64,000 bases of DNA from Streptococcus sp. sy004 (lineage in GTDB: Bacteria > Bacillota > Bacilli > Lactobacillales > Streptococcaceae), in contig NZ_VOHP01000001.1 of the NCBI RefSeq assembly GCF_007859205.1, forward strand, positions 186,001-250,000, read 5' to 3'. Of this stretch, positions 42,644-54,121 are shown in pieces. Below the pieces are notes generated by a model, which ran no database searches, was not told where the DNA came from, and saw only the letters and a program-made list of their open reading frames with translations. Numbering within the stretch: position 1 is the first letter of the stretch; every line of letters begins with the position of its first letter. The position numbers and the translations under genes are program-made.

Positions 42644-43036
42644 ATGATAACAGCATTGGTATGGTTAATTTTGCTAGGTTTTATAGCTTGGTTGCTTTGG
42701 AATTATTTCAGGGTTCGTCAAGCAGCTCAATTTGTTGATAATGATACTTTCAAAACTCTAATGCCTAAGGGGCAGTTAATTGACTTGCGTGATGGTGAAA
42801 GTTTTAGACGTAAACATATTTTAGGAGCAAGGAATTTTCAAGCCGCTCAGTTTAAGGACTCCCTATCGGCTCTTAGAAAAGATAAGCCAGTTTTGTTGTA
42901 TGAAAATGCCCGTGGTGCTAATACTGCTCGTAGTATTTTAACTTTGAAAAAAGCAGGATTTACAGATATTTATGTTCTAAAAGATGGTTTTGACTATTGG
43001 GATGGTAAGGTAAAAGAAACTAAAATTAAATCATGA
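42644..43036 (+). CDS. Membrane-anchored rhodanese-like protein, no active-site Cys
   Basis: A 130-residue protein with an N-terminal membrane helix (2-20) and a rhodanese domain: LIDLRDGESFRRKHILGARNF (about 45-65), then the active-site loop at 86-97. That loop reads YENARGANTARS where an active rhodanese has C-x-x-G-x-R-S, and the whole protein has no cysteine. It cannot be a sulfurtransferase by the usual mechanism. It follows glcK by 22 bases with AGAGAAG before the ATG. Confidence 0.85.
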   Translation: MITALVWLILLGFIAWLLWNYFRVRQAAQFVDNDTFKTLMPKGQLIDLRDGESFRRKHILGARNFQAAQFKDSLSALRKDKPVLLYENARGANTARSILTLKKAGFTDIYVLKDGFDYWDGKVKETKIKS

Positions 43037-43070
43037 AAAAGTCCAGTCTAGTCGGCTGGCTTTTATTTTT
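43036..43070 (+). terminator. Terminator after rhodanese-like gene
   Basis: AAAAGTCCAG pairs with CTGG(C)TTTT, T-rich tail, ending the yqgQ-glcK operon. Confidence 0.75.
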
Positions 43071-43209
43071 ATGAAGAGAGTAAATGGACAGGATTGAAGA
43101 AATTATCGTATTTTAATTGAGTAAAAAACGTTTACAAGAGGTTTCTAGTGCTTATTTAAGAGAATTTATGATATAATACAGGGGTTAATCTAAGAATTAA
43201 GAGGAAAAC

Positions 43210-45051
43210 ATGACAAAATTAAGAGAAGATATCCGTAACGTTGCTATTATTGCCCACGTTGACCACGGAAAAACAACCCTTGTTGATGAATTATTGAAAC
43301 AATCACAAACCTTGGACGAGCGTACGACCTTGGACGAGCGTGCCATGGACTCAAATGATTTAGAAAAAGAGCGTGGGATTACTATCCTTGCTAAAAATAC
43401 AGCCGTTGCCTACAATGATGTTCGTATCAATATTATGGATACCCCAGGACATGCGGACTTCGGTGGAGAAGTTGAACGTATCATGAAAATGGTAGATGGT
43501 GTTGTTTTGGTTGTGGATGCCTATGAAGGGACTATGCCACAAACTCGCTTTGTATTGAAAAAAGCCTTGGAACAGAACCTAACACCAATCGTGGTAGTCA
43601 ATAAAATTGATAAACCATCAGCACGTCCTGAAGAAGTTGTTGACGAAGTGCTTGAACTCTTTATTGAATTAGGAGCAGATGATGACCAATTAGAATTCCC
43701 TGTTGTTTATGCTTCAGCGATTAACGGAACATCGTCTTTATCAGATAATCCGGCTGACCAAGAAGCGACGATGGCACCAATTTTTGATACCATCATCGAT
43801 CATATTCCTGCACCAGTGGATAATTCAGATGAGCCGCTACAATTCCAAGTATCACTATTGGATTACAATGACTTTGTTGGCCGTATTGGTATCGGTCGTA
43901 TCTTCCGTGGAAGTGTTAAAGTTGGTGACCAAGTTACCCTTTCAAAACTTGACGGCACAACGAAAAACTTCCGTGTAACGAAACTCTTTGGTTTCTTTGG
44001 TCTTGAACGTCGTGAAATTCAAGAAGCTAAGGCGGGTGATTTGATTGCTGTATCAGGTATGGAAGACATCTTTGTTGGTGAAACAGTGACACCGACAGAT
44101 GCAGTAGAACCATTGCCGGTATTGCGTATTGATGAACCAACCCTTCAAATGACTTTCTTGGTTAATAATTCGCCATTTGCCGGTCGTGAAGGAAAATGGG
44201 TAACTTCTCGTAAGGTTGAAGAACGTCTATTGGCAGAATTGCAGACAGACGTTTCCTTACGTGTTGATCCAACGGATTCGCCAGATAAATGGACTGTTTC
44301 AGGTCGTGGTGAATTGCACTTGTCCATTTTGATTGAAACCATGCGTCGTGAAGGTTATGAATTGCAAGTTTCTCGTCCAGAAGTTATCATCAAAGAAATT
44401 GATGGGGTCAAGATGGAGCCGTTTGAGCGTGTTCAAATTGATACTCCAGAAGAATATCAAGGTGCCGTGATTCAATCCTTGTCAGAGCGTAAGGGTGACA
44501 TGCTTGATATGCAAATGGTTGGTAATGGTCAAACACGTTTGATTTTCCTTGTTCCAGCGCGTGGTTTGATTGGTTACTCAACTGAGTTCTTATCAATGAC
44601 ACGTGGTTATGGGATTATGAACCATACCTTTGATCAATATTTACCAGTCGTTCCAGGAGAAATCGGTGGACGTCACCGTGGTGCCTTGGTCTCTATTGAC
44701 GCTGGTAAAGCAACAACGTACTCAATCATGCGTATTGAAGAACGTGGTACGATTTTTGTTAATCCAGGTACAGAAGTTTACGAAGGGATGATTATCGGAG
44801 AAAACTCTCGTGATAATGACTTGACAGTTAATATTACAACAGCCAAGCAGATGACAAACGTGCGTTCGGCAACTAAAGACCAAACGTCAGTAATTAAGAC
44901 CCCACGTATTTTGACTTTGGAAGAATCACTTGAATTTTTGAATGATGACGAGTATATGGAAGTGACACCTGAGTCAATTCGTTTGCGTAAGCAGATTCTT
45001 GATAAACAAGGGCGTGACAAGGCTAACAAGAAGAAAAAATCTGCTGAATAA
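43210..45051 (+). CDS. typA: Ribosome-associated GTPase TypA/BipA
   Basis: A 613-residue translational GTPase linked to ribosome assembly and stress. G1 is [10 protein letters not shown] (about 15-24), G2 RGITIL, G3 [10 protein letters not shown]4 NKIDK. EF-G-like domains III and V and the TypA-specific C terminus follow ([18 protein letters not shown]). TATAAT of the promoter is at about 43172-43177. GAGG precedes the ATG. DUF3165 follows 24 bases downstream. Confidence 0.97.
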   Translation: MTKLREDIRNVAIIAHVDHGKTTLVDELLKQSQTLDERTTLDERAMDSNDLEKERGITILAKNTAVAYNDVRINIMDTPGHADFGGEVERIMKMVDGVVLVVDAYEGTMPQTRFVLKKALEQNLTPIVVVNKIDKPSARPEEVVDEVLELFIELGADDDQLEFPVVYASAINGTSSLSDNPADQEATMAPIFDTIIDHIPAPVDNSDEPLQFQVSLLDYNDFVGRIGIGRIFRGSVKVGDQVTLSKLDGTTKNFRVTKLFGFFGLERREIQEAKAGDLIAVSGMEDIFVGETVTPTDAVEPLPVLRIDEPTLQMTFLVNNSPFAGREGKWVTSRKVEERLLAELQTDVSLRVDPTDSPDKWTVSGRGELHLSILIETMRREGYELQVSRPEVIIKEIDGVKMEPFERVQIDTPEEYQGAVIQSLSERKGDMLDMQMVGNGQTRLIFLVPARGLIGYSTEFLSMTRGYGIMNHTFDQYLPVVPGEIGGRHRGALVSIDAGKATTYSIMRIEERGTIFVNPGTEVYEGMIIGENSRDNDLTVNITTAKQMTNVRSATKDQTSVIKTPRILTLEESLEFLNDDEYMEVTPESIRLRKQILDKQGRDKANKKKKSAE

Positions 45052-45075
45052 GATTTTTTATGAAGAGGTGAGCTA

Positions 45076-45333
45076 ATGTTTTATCTCATTATTGCCTTGA
45101 TGATTTTGGGTTACTATTTTTTTGCAGCACCTAAATCAATCAAGAATACCCTAAATATCATTTTTATTGTGGGTTTGGTGGGTAGTTTTGTGGTTTTAGC
45201 TATCTTGAGTTTTACCCAGTTGAGTCAATCGCCACCAGAGATTTTTGTTGGTTTGTTAATGACTTTGGTAGGTGTTTTAGCTTTAAAAGACATGTTTGCT
45301 CTGACTACTAAATCAAATCAATCGAAGAAATGA
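45076..45333 (+). CDS. DUF3165 membrane protein
   Basis: An 85-residue protein of the streptococcal DUF3165 family with three hydrophobic segments (about 2-17, 27-48 and 54-72) and a basic tail. GAAGAGGTGAG precedes the ATG. It follows typA in the same operon, a conserved pairing. Function unknown. Confidence 0.85.
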   Translation: MFYLIIALMILGYYFFAAPKSIKNTLNIIFIVGLVGSFVVLAILSFTQLSQSPPEIFVGLLMTLVGVLALKDMFALTTKSNQSKK

Positions 45334-45363
45334 AAGGAAGACTTGTCGGGTCTTCCTTTTTCT
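45333..45363 (+). terminator. Terminator after typA-DUF3165
   Basis: AAAGGAAGAC pairs with GTCTTCCTTT over a seven-base loop, followed by T's. Confidence 0.82.
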
Positions 45364-45369
45364 TTAATC

Positions 45370-45398
45370 TTGAAAATTCCCTTAATTAAAGGTAAAAT
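45370..45398 (+). promoter_or_regulatory. Promoter of murD-murG-divIB
   Basis: TTGAAA (45370-45375), 17-base spacer, TAAAAT (45393-45398), directly after the preceding terminator. Confidence 0.72.
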
Positions 45399-45436
45399 AG
45401 ATAGAAATAGAAAGATTAGAATGAGATAAAAACGAT

Positions 45437-46798
45437 ATGAAAATGATTAATCGGTTTAAAAATCAGAAAGTCTTGGTACTGGGTTTGGCTCGTTCAGGAC
45501 TAGCAGCTGCTAAATTGTTACACCAATTAGGTGCTTTAGTTACGGTTAATGATGGTAAAGCTTTGGAAGAAAATCCGATGGCTAAAGAGTTATTAAGCAT
45601 GGGGATGAAAGTGATTTGTGGTCATCATCCAGTTGAATTATTAGAAGAAGAATTTGCCTTGATGGTTAAAAATCCAGGGATTCCTTACAGTAATCCTATG
45701 GTTGTAGCTGCCTTGGCGAAGAGTTTGCCTATTTTTACTGAAGTTGAATTAGCCTATTTGATTTCTGAGGCGTCAATTATTGGTATTACTGGTTCAAATG
45801 GCAAAACAACAACAACAACCATGATTGCTAATGTTTTTGAGTGTGCAGGGCGTTCAGGCTTATTGGCAGGAAATATTGGCTTTCCTGCTAGCGAAGTAGC
45901 TCAAACAGCAACGGCGTCTGATGTGATGATTACAGAACTGTCTAGCTTTCAACTCATGGGTGTCAAAGAGTTTAAGCCCCATATTGCCGTGATTACTAAT
46001 TTTGTTGCAAGTCACTTAGACTATCACGGTGAGTTTGACGACTATGTGGCAGCAAAGTGGAAGATTCAAGAGCAAATGTCTGAAGAAGATTTTTTGATTT
46101 TGAATGTCACACAAGGGTTGACTAAGGAATTGGCTAAAAGTAGTAATGCAATGGTTATTCCTTTTTCAGTTACTGAAAAAGTGGATGGAGCCTATCTATT
46201 TGAAAACCAACTTTACTTTAAGGATGAGTTGATTATGTCAGTGGATGAGATTGGTGTTCCTGGTCTTCATAATATAGAAAATGCCTTGGCAACTATTGCA
46301 GTGGCTAAATTATCTGGTATTGACAATCAAGCGATTAAAGAAGGTATTACTCGTTTTTCTGGCGTCAAGCATCGTTTGCAAGATTTAGGAACGGTGAAAC
46401 AGGTGCGTTTTTATAATGATAGTAAATCAACCAATATTCAAGCGACTCAAAAGGCCCTCTCAGGCTTTGATAACAAGCAGGTGCTTTTAATCCTAGGTGG
46501 TTTGGATCGTGGTAATGCTTTTGATGAGCTTTTGCCAGATTTACAGGGAATTAAGCAGTTAGTTTTAATCGGCGAAGTGGCTCCACGTTTGAAAGAACTG
46601 GCAGAAAAAACAGGTCTGCCTTGGGTAATGGCTGATAATGTGGCAGAAGCTACGGAATTAGCTTTTAATTTAGCTAGTGCTGATGATGTGGTTTTGCTTA
46701 GTCCTGCTAACGCGAGTTGGGACCAATACCTCAACTTCGAAGAACGTGGAGATGAGTTTATCCAAACAGTTGAAAAAATCAAGGGAGAACAAGCATGA
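45437..46798 (+). CDS. murD: UDP-N-acetylmuramoylalanine-D-glutamate ligase
   Basis: A 453-residue cytoplasmic Mur ligase adding D-Glu to UDP-MurNAc-L-Ala. The N-terminal Rossmann domain has [17 protein letters not shown]. The ATP loop is [14 protein letters not shown] (about 116-129). [15 protein letters not shown] in the C-terminal half and the tail [20 protein letters not shown] are family marks. The start may be ATG 45437 or 45443; both are behind a weak site. It overlaps murG by four bases. Confidence 0.96.
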   Translation: MKMINRFKNQKVLVLGLARSGLAAAKLLHQLGALVTVNDGKALEENPMAKELLSMGMKVICGHHPVELLEEEFALMVKNPGIPYSNPMVVAALAKSLPIFTEVELAYLISEASIIGITGSNGKTTTTTMIANVFECAGRSGLLAGNIGFPASEVAQTATASDVMITELSSFQLMGVKEFKPHIAVITNFVASHLDYHGEFDDYVAAKWKIQEQMSEEDFLILNVTQGLTKELAKSSNAMVIPFSVTEKVDGAYLFENQLYFKDELIMSVDEIGVPGLHNIENALATIAVAKLSGIDNQAIKEGITRFSGVKHRLQDLGTVKQVRFYNDSKSTNIQATQKALSGFDNKQVLLILGGLDRGNAFDELLPDLQGIKQLVLIGEVAPRLKELAEKTGLPWVMADNVAEATELAFNLASADDVVLLSPANASWDQYLNFEERGDEFIQTVEKIKGEQA

Positions 46799-47856
46799 CC
46801 AAGAAAAAAATTATTTTCACAGGTGGTGGAACAGTTGGTCATGTTACCCTGAATCTACTTCTGATTCCTAAATTTTTGTCAGATGGTTGGGAAGTGCACT
46901 ACATTGGTGATAAAAATGGTGTTGAATACCAAACCATTATTCAATCGGGTCTTTCAGTAACTTTCCATGGCATTGCGACAGGGAAATTACGTCGTTATTT
47001 CAGTTGGCAGAATTTTCTAGACTTATTTAAGGTAGCCTATGGTATTTTACAATCTTTAGTCATTGTAGCTAAAATCCGACCTAACGCTCTCTTTTCAAAA
47101 GGAGGCTTTGTTTCAGTTCCCCCAGTCATTGCAGCAAAAATTTTGTCTGTTCCAGTCTTTATTCATGAGTCAGATTTGTCTATGGGTTTGGCCAATAAAA
47201 TCGCTTATAAATTTGCGACAAAGATGTACACAACCTTTAAACAAGCTAATTTAGCTAAGGAAGAACATGTTGGAGCAATCACAAAAATTGATCAAGACAG
47301 TGCTGACATGACCCAAGTTGATTTTATCCGCGACCAGTTTGATGCACAATTAAAAACCATTCTGTTTGTTGGCGGTTCTGGCGGAGCCAAGGTTTTTAAT
47401 GAGTTTATTAGCCAAGAACCAGAATTGATTAAGCGTTATAATGTTATCAATTTATCTGGTGATGCTAGCCTTAACCAACTCACGAAAAATCTTTACCGTG
47501 TTGATTATGTAACGGATCTTTACCAACCTTTGATGGCAATGGCTGATGTTGTGGTGACTCGTGGGGGAGCCAATACCTTATTTGAGTTGTTAGCGATGAA
47601 AAAACTTCATGTGATTGTTCCTTTGGGTAAAGAGGCTAGTCGTGGAGATCAACTGGAAAATGCTGCTTATTTTGAGAAACAAGGTTATGCGAAACAGTTA
47701 CTTGAAGAAGACTTGACTTTAGAGAACTTGGAATCAGCTATTGCTGAACTTTTGACCAAGCAAGCTAGTTATCAAGAAGCTATGGCAACAACCAAAGATT
47801 TGAAATCAATAGTTGATTTTTATAACGTGTTGGAAGCAGATATTAACCAAAATTAA
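46795..47856 (+). CDS. murG: Undecaprenyldiphospho-muramoylpentapeptide N-acetylglucosaminyltransferase
   Basis: A 353-residue membrane-associated GT28 enzyme converting lipid I to lipid II. The N-terminal [14 protein letters not shown] (about 9-22) is the acceptor loop, in which the usual TGGHxxP is relaxed to TVGHVTLN as in other streptococci. The UDP-GlcNAc site has [14 protein letters not shown] and [16 protein letters not shown]. Translationally coupled to murD (ATGA), nine bases before divIB. Confidence 0.95.
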   Translation: MTKKKIIFTGGGTVGHVTLNLLLIPKFLSDGWEVHYIGDKNGVEYQTIIQSGLSVTFHGIATGKLRRYFSWQNFLDLFKVAYGILQSLVIVAKIRPNALFSKGGFVSVPPVIAAKILSVPVFIHESDLSMGLANKIAYKFATKMYTTFKQANLAKEEHVGAITKIDQDSADMTQVDFIRDQFDAQLKTILFVGGSGGAKVFNEFISQEPELIKRYNVINLSGDASLNQLTKNLYRVDYVTDLYQPLMAMADVVVTRGGANTLFELLAMKKLHVIVPLGKEASRGDQLENAAYFEKQGYAKQLLEEDLTLENLESAIAELLTKQASYQEAMATTKDLKSIVDFYNVLEADINQN

Positions 47857-47864
47857 GGGATATT

Positions 47865-48950
47865 ATGTCAAAAAAAAATAAACATGATCAGGCAACACCT
47901 GAGAGAGAATTAAGTGATTGGCAAAAAAGAAATATTGAGTTTTTAAAGAAGAAGCAGCAAGAAGAGCAGATGAAGGCTAAAGCAGCAAAAGGTTTATTGG
48001 CCAAAAGAAAATCTTTGATGAATCAGCCAGCTTCTGAAGAAAAGCCTGCTGGTCAATTAAAACCAAAGAAGAAAATCAAAAAAGTAAGTCAGCAAACGAT
48101 CAAAAAAGAAAGAACAACCTTCATTAAGGTTGTTCCCATTATCGTGACTGCTATGTTGGTGCTATTAGCTTCTGTCTTTTATTTGACACCTTATAGCCAA
48201 CAAAAAGTATTGCAAGTGATAGGGGTTGATCAAACCACGGCTCAAGACGTTAACCAAGCAAGTGGGATTAAGGAAAGTGACTATTTAACCAGTGTTTTTT
48301 TGAAAACTAAGATCTATGAAAAGGCTATCACAAAGAACAATCCGTGGGTCAAAGAGACTAAGATTAGCTATCAATTTCCTAATATTTTCAACATTAAGGT
48401 CAAGGAATATCAAATTTATGCTTACGGTTTGACAGAAGAGGGCTATCGACCGATTTTAGAAAGCGGAACACGTGTTGATACTACCGATGCTGGTGCCCTA
48501 ACAGGGGAGGCCTTAATTGTTGAATTGACAGATAAGAAACAAATTAAGCAATTAGTGGCAGAGTTACTGAAAGTTGACCAGCAAATTGTTAGTCAAGTGA
48601 GAAATGTGAGTTTGACACCGAGTAAAGCGACAGCTGACTTGTTACAGTTGGAAATGTATGATGGTAATTTGGTAAGGGTTCCTTTATCAGAATTGTCCAA
48701 GAAGTTGTCTTATTATAACAAGATGATTCAGCTGACTGATGTAGGTATCATTGATATGGAAGTTGGGATTTATCGCACAACGAGTGAGCTTGAAGCACAA
48801 AGTCAAAGTCGTCAAGAAGAAAACACATCGGCTAGTGAATCAAGCATTTTTTCAGATGAAACCGAAAGTAGTGACGCAAGTGAGATGAGTTCAGAGGTGT
48901 CTGTAGAGATTGCCATATCAGAAATTGAAGAAAATCTTAGTGCAGAATAG
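47865..48950 (+). CDS. divIB: Cell division protein DivIB/FtsQ
   Basis: A 361-residue single-pass membrane protein of the divisome (DivIB-DivIC-FtsL complex). A long basic cytoplasmic N terminus (1-85) precedes the membrane helix at about 94-114. The POTRA domain (about 125-195) has KAITKNNPWVKETKISYQF, and a Ser/Glu-rich C-terminal tail spans 305-361. It is the last gene of the murD operon, before a perfect palindromic terminator. Confidence 0.93.
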   Translation: MSKKNKHDQATPERELSDWQKRNIEFLKKKQQEEQMKAKAAKGLLAKRKSLMNQPASEEKPAGQLKPKKKIKKVSQQTIKKERTTFIKVVPIIVTAMLVLLASVFYLTPYSQQKVLQVIGVDQTTAQDVNQASGIKESDYLTSVFLKTKIYEKAITKNNPWVKETKISYQFPNIFNIKVKEYQIYAYGLTEEGYRPILESGTRVDTTDAGALTGEALIVELTDKKQIKQLVAELLKVDQQIVSQVRNVSLTPSKATADLLQLEMYDGNLVRVPLSELSKKLSYYNKMIQLTDVGIIDMEVGIYRTTSELEAQSQSRQEENTSASESSIFSDETESSDASEMSSEVSVEIAISEIEENLSAE

Positions 48951-48975
48951 GCCTGCCTAGAGATTTTATCGAAAT

Positions 48976-49009
48976 AAAAAACGTAAAATGATATCATTTT
49001 ACGTTTTTT
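48976..49009 (+). terminator. 34-bp perfect palindrome terminating divIB
   Basis: AAAAA plus ACGTAAAATGAT is followed directly by its exact complement ending in TTTTT, centred at 48992/48993. There is no unpaired loop in the palindrome itself. It precedes the ftsA promoter (TATAAT at 49014-49019). Confidence 0.85.
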
Positions 49010-49091
49010 ATGATATAATAATCACTGAGTAATTCTATTTTTGAATAGTATAAACGAATCATAGTTTTGAAAAGATAGCGAGGTCAAGTGA

Positions 49092-50486
49092 ATGGCTAGA
49101 AATGGCTTTTTTACAGGTTTGGATATAGGGACGAGTTCAATCAAGGTTCTAGTTGCTGAGCTTGTTCAAGGAGAGATGAATGTCATCGGTGTGAGTAATG
49201 TTACCAGTACTGGTGTTAGAGATGGTATTATTGTTGATATTGAAGCGGCAGCTAATTCGATTAAATCAGCTATTGAACAGGCAGGTGAAAAAGCAGGGAT
49301 TACCATTGATAAGGTTAATGTGGCACTTCCTGCTAATCTGTTACAAATCGAGCCAACTCAAGGGATGATTCCTGTTCCAAACGAATCAAAAGAAATCAAA
49401 GATGAGGATGTGGCAAGTGTTGTTCGTTCAGCATTGACCAAGAGCATTACTCCTGAGCGTGAGGTCATCTCATTGGTACCTGAAGAATTCATCGTAGATG
49501 GTTTCCAAGGGATTCGTGACCCTCGTGGAATGATGGGTGTCCGTTTGGAGATGCGTGGCTTGATTTATACTGGTCCTAATACCATCTTACATAATCTGAG
49601 AAAAACAGTGGAGCGTGCAGGGATTCAAGTTGAGAATATTATCATCTCCCCTCTAGCGATGGCGAAATCAGTCTTAAATGAAGGGGAACGTGAGTTTGGT
49701 GCGACTGTTATTGATATGGGAGCAGGGCAAACGACAGTAGCTTCTATGCGAGCACAAGAGTTGCAATATACAAACATCTATTCTGAAGGTGGTGAGTATG
49801 TTACTAAAGATATTTCTAAGGTACTCAAAACTTCTATGCAAATTGCAGAAGCCTTGAAATTTAACTTTGGTAGTGCTGATACTAATGCAACGAGTTTGAC
49901 AGAAACTGTTCCTGTAGATGTTATTGGTAGTGATGAGCCTGTTGAAATTACCGAACGTTACTTGTCAGAAATCATTTCAGCTCGTATTCGCCACATTTTA
50001 GAGCGAATCAAACAAGATTTAGAACGTGGTCGTCTTCTTGATTTGCCAGGTGGTGTTGTTTTAATCGGTGGTGGCTCAATCCTTCCTGGAATTGTTGAGT
50101 TGGCACAAGATGTTTTTAAGACAAAGGTGAAATTACACGTTCCTAATCAAGTTGGTATTCGTAATCCAATGTTTGCCAATGTTATTAGTTTGGTAGAATA
50201 TGTTGGAAAAATGAGCGAAGTAGAATTATTAGCTCAAGCTGCTGTAACGGGTGAAGAATTGCTAAGACGTAAACCAACTGATGTTGGACGTCCGACGATG
50301 TCAATGACTGTTCCAGCTCCAACAATGTATCAAGAAGAAACTTTGGATACTGGTGTTCGTCCACCGCTACAAGCTCCAGAAGATTTCATTCCCCAACCGA
50401 TTAAAACGAAAAAAGTTAATCCAAAGAAATCAAAAGATAAACTAGGCGATCGGGTACGTGGTGTGTTTGGAAGTTTATTTGATTAA
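49092..50486 (+). CDS. ftsA: Cell division protein FtsA
   Basis: A 464-residue actin-fold ATPase that tethers FtsZ to the membrane and, in streptococci, supports both septal and peripheral growth. FTGLDIGTSSIKVLVAE (about 6-22) is the phosphate-1 motif; TVIDMGAGQTTVAS and LIGGGSILPGI are later nucleotide motifs. The C-terminal amphipathic helix KLGDRVRGVFGSLFD binds the membrane. Start ATG 49092 has a GCGAGG-type ribosome site. ftsZ follows 28 bases on. Confidence 0.97.
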   Translation: MARNGFFTGLDIGTSSIKVLVAELVQGEMNVIGVSNVTSTGVRDGIIVDIEAAANSIKSAIEQAGEKAGITIDKVNVALPANLLQIEPTQGMIPVPNESKEIKDEDVASVVRSALTKSITPEREVISLVPEEFIVDGFQGIRDPRGMMGVRLEMRGLIYTGPNTILHNLRKTVERAGIQVENIIISPLAMAKSVLNEGEREFGATVIDMGAGQTTVASMRAQELQYTNIYSEGGEYVTKDISKVLKTSMQIAEALKFNFGSADTNATSLTETVPVDVIGSDEPVEITERYLSEIISARIRHILERIKQDLERGRLLDLPGGVVLIGGGSILPGIVELAQDVFKTKVKLHVPNQVGIRNPMFANVISLVEYVGKMSEVELLAQAAVTGEELLRRKPTDVGRPTMSMTVPAPTMYQEETLDTGVRPPLQAPEDFIPQPIKTKKVNPKKSKDKLGDRVRGVFGSLFD

Positions 50487-50511
50487 AAGTTTGATTGAAA
50501 TGAGGAAATAA

Positions 50512-51813
<1,302 letters not shown>

Positions 51814-51814
51814 G

Positions 51815-52486
51815 ATGAATCTTGCTAAAAATAAACAAGAAATCATGAAGCAAGTAGCTGTCTTGGTTTCTGATGAACAAAAGGCTCAACCAGTTGAAGT
51901 GATTGCAGTAACGAAATATGTAGATGTGGCAACGACACAAGTCTTGGTTAATTTGGGTGTTCAGCATCTGGGAGAAAATCGTGTTGATAAGTTTCTCGAA
52001 AAGTATCATCAAGTTAAGGGAAAATCCTTAACTTGGCATCTAATCGGAAGCCTTCAACGGCGTAAAGTAAAAGATGTTATTGATTATGTTGATTACTTTC
52101 ATGCCCTAGATTCTCTTAAATTGGCACAAGAAATTCAAAAACGTGCAACTAAGCCAGTCAAGTGTTTCTTGCAAGTTAATATTTCAAGAGAAGCAAGTAA
52201 ACATGGGTTCTATGTCGAAGAATTAGATGGTTTACTAGAAGAATTAGCAAAATTAGATAAGATTATTCTAGTAGGACTGATGACAATGACACCTTTTGAG
52301 GCAAGTGATGACGAAAAACAAGCGATTTTCCATCAAGCCAGATTGATTAACGAAAACTTGGCTAAAAAGAAAATCACTCAGATGCCGTTTGAGCATTTGA
52401 GTATGGGAATGAGTGGCGATTTTGCTCTGGCCATCAAAGAAGGGGCTACCTTTGTTAGAATTGGTCAATCATTTTTCAAAGAATAG
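51815..52486 (+). CDS. ylmE: YggS/YlmE-type pyridoxal phosphate homeostasis protein
   Basis: A 223-residue fold III PLP protein. The PLP lysine is in IAVTKYVDV (about 34), and HLIGSLQRRKVK and HLSMGMSGDFALAIKEGAT are family motifs. It begins one base after the ftsZ stop, so its translation is coupled to ftsZ. The family buffers vitamin B6; a division role is inferred from position only. Confidence 0.93.
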   Translation: MNLAKNKQEIMKQVAVLVSDEQKAQPVEVIAVTKYVDVATTQVLVNLGVQHLGENRVDKFLEKYHQVKGKSLTWHLIGSLQRRKVKDVIDYVDYFHALDSLKLAQEIQKRATKPVKCFLQVNISREASKHGFYVEELDGLLEELAKLDKIILVGLMTMTPFEASDDEKQAIFHQARLINENLAKKKITQMPFEHLSMGMSGDFALAIKEGATFVRIGQSFFKE

Positions 52487-52495
52487 GAGATAGAA

Positions 52496-53065
52496 ATGAG
52501 ACTAAAAGATTTTACAAATAATATCATTTCTTATTTTTCAACGGATGAGGTCAGTGAACTTGAAGAATTTGAGCAGGAAAGAGAAGTCGCTCCAAAATCT
52601 TATCGTCAAGAAACTCAAGAACGTCCTCGTCCTCAAGCACCGAGACCACAGATATCTCAACCACAAAGAGAGTCAGTAACAACAATGAAAACGTCAACTC
52701 AAGAGACCGTCAGAACAAGAAGTCAAAAAGCAGATTTGAGAGCTGTTCAACATCAAAGCATGGGAGAGACAGTAACAATTGCACTCAAATATCCTCGTAA
52801 GTATGAAGATGCTCGAGAGATTGTGGCTCTATTAAATAGTAATGAATGTGTCTTGATTGATTTTCAATACATGTTGGAAACTCAAGCCAGACGTTGTCTT
52901 GATTTTATTGATGGGGCAAGTGAAGTCTTGTCTGGTAATTTGCAAAAAGTAGGCTCGTCAATGTATCTACTAACACCAGCTTCAGTTGTCGTTGATGTCG
53001 AAGAAATGCAAATTCCAAATACTGCTCAAGATCAGTCCTTTGATTATGACATGAAGAGAAGATAA
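52496..53065 (+). CDS. sepF: Cell division protein SepF
   Basis: A 189-residue FtsZ-bundling and membrane-tethering protein. The N-terminal amphipathic helix [15 protein letters not shown] binds membrane, an Arg/Gln/Pro-rich linker spans about 35-85, and the SepF core (about 90-175) contains [20 protein letters not shown] and [21 protein letters not shown] precedes the ATG. Confidence 0.95.
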   Translation: MRLKDFTNNIISYFSTDEVSELEEFEQEREVAPKSYRQETQERPRPQAPRPQISQPQRESVTTMKTSTQETVRTRSQKADLRAVQHQSMGETVTIALKYPRKYEDAREIVALLNSNECVLIDFQYMLETQARRCLDFIDGASEVLSGNLQKVGSSMYLLTPASVVVDVEEMQIPNTAQDQSFDYDMKRR

Positions 53066-53068
53066 AAC

Positions 53069-53320
53069 ATGGTTTTGGTTATTTTAGTAAGTTTAAGACT
53101 AATTCAAGTTTATTCTTATATTCTATTTATCTACGCGATCATGTCTTGGTTTCCAGGTGCTTATGAAACGAAACTGGGACAAATAATAGTTGGTTTAGTA
53201 GAGCCACTATTAACACCCTTCAAAAAGTTTCGTTTAGTTTTTGCAGGTCTTGATTTTACAATTTTTCTAGTCATGTTCCTACTGAATCGTTTAAGTGCCT
53301 TTTTGATTAGTTTATTGTAA
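53069..53320 (+). CDS. ylmG: YlmG/YggT family membrane protein
   Basis: An 83-residue protein with two hydrophobic segments (about 3-22 and 62-82) and the YGGT motif region YAIMSWFPGAYETKLGQI plus VEPLLTPFKKFR. It begins three bases after sepF and shares its last base with ylmH. The role is unknown, but it is conserved in the division cluster. Confidence 0.92.
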   Translation: MVLVILVSLRLIQVYSYILFIYAIMSWFPGAYETKLGQIIVGLVEPLLTPFKKFRLVFAGLDFTIFLVMFLLNRLSAFLISLL

Positions 53321-54111
53321 TGACAGATAAAAGATTGATTTATCAGCATTTTCATTCGGATGAAAAAGTATTTATTGATAAGATTAGCGATTTAATCACC
53401 AAGATGGAGAATACCTATACTTATCAATTGACAGAATTTTTAGATCCAAGGCAGTTACAAATTGCACTCAGTGTTTTAGGACAGGCTCAAGTCAAACATT
53501 TTGTTTCGACACTTATGGCACCGATGGAATATGTAAGAGTGATTATTGCTCCTGATTATTACGAGTTAGCTGTCGAAGACTTTAATTTGACTTTGGTAGA
53601 GATTGATTACCCACGAAAATTTTATACGTTATCTCATCGACAAGTTTTAGGAGCCTTGCTTAATCAATTAGGTATCAGACGTTCTCTGCTCGGAGACATT
53701 TTGCTGGTTGATAAAAGAGTTCAGATTTTTTTGGACCAAGACAAAGTGATTTATTTAAGAAATCAGGTGGAAAAAATTGCTTCTGTTCCAGTTTCTTTTC
53801 GGGAAGTTTCTCTTGAAGAACGTTTGGTAGGAGAAGGAGCAAGTGACGAACAACTTATTTTAACGATTAGTTTTCGAGCGGATACCCTATTAGCTAAGGT
53901 GATAAAGGAATCTCGAACGACGATTACACGATTGATTGAGCAAGAAAAAGTGAAGTGTAATTATCATCTCCTTCAACGTGGAAGTCAAGATTTGAAACTG
54001 GGAGATTTGATTAGTATTCGTGGGTATGGTCGTTTTCAAATAAAAGAAATTTTAGGACAGACTAAACAAGGAAAATATAAGGTGATCATTCGTCAAATGA
54101 TTGCTAAATAA
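53320..54111 (+). CDS. ylmH: S4-domain RNA-binding protein YlmH
   Basis: A 263-residue protein with a YlmH N-terminal domain (HREVLGALLNQLGIRRSLLGDI appears as HRQVLGALLNQL) and an S4 RNA-binding domain (about 185-245, SRTTITRLIEQEKVKCNYHL). Streptococcal homologues are linked to division and ribosome quality control. The ATG overlaps ylmG by one base (TAATG). Confidence 0.93.
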   Translation: MTDKRLIYQHFHSDEKVFIDKISDLITKMENTYTYQLTEFLDPRQLQIALSVLGQAQVKHFVSTLMAPMEYVRVIIAPDYYELAVEDFNLTLVEIDYPRKFYTLSHRQVLGALLNQLGIRRSLLGDILLVDKRVQIFLDQDKVIYLRNQVEKIASVPVSFREVSLEERLVGEGASDEQLILTISFRADTLLAKVIKESRTTITRLIEQEKVKCNYHLLQRGSQDLKLGDLISIRGYGRFQIKEILGQTKQGKYKVIIRQMIAK

Positions 54112-54121
54112 GGAGGAATGT

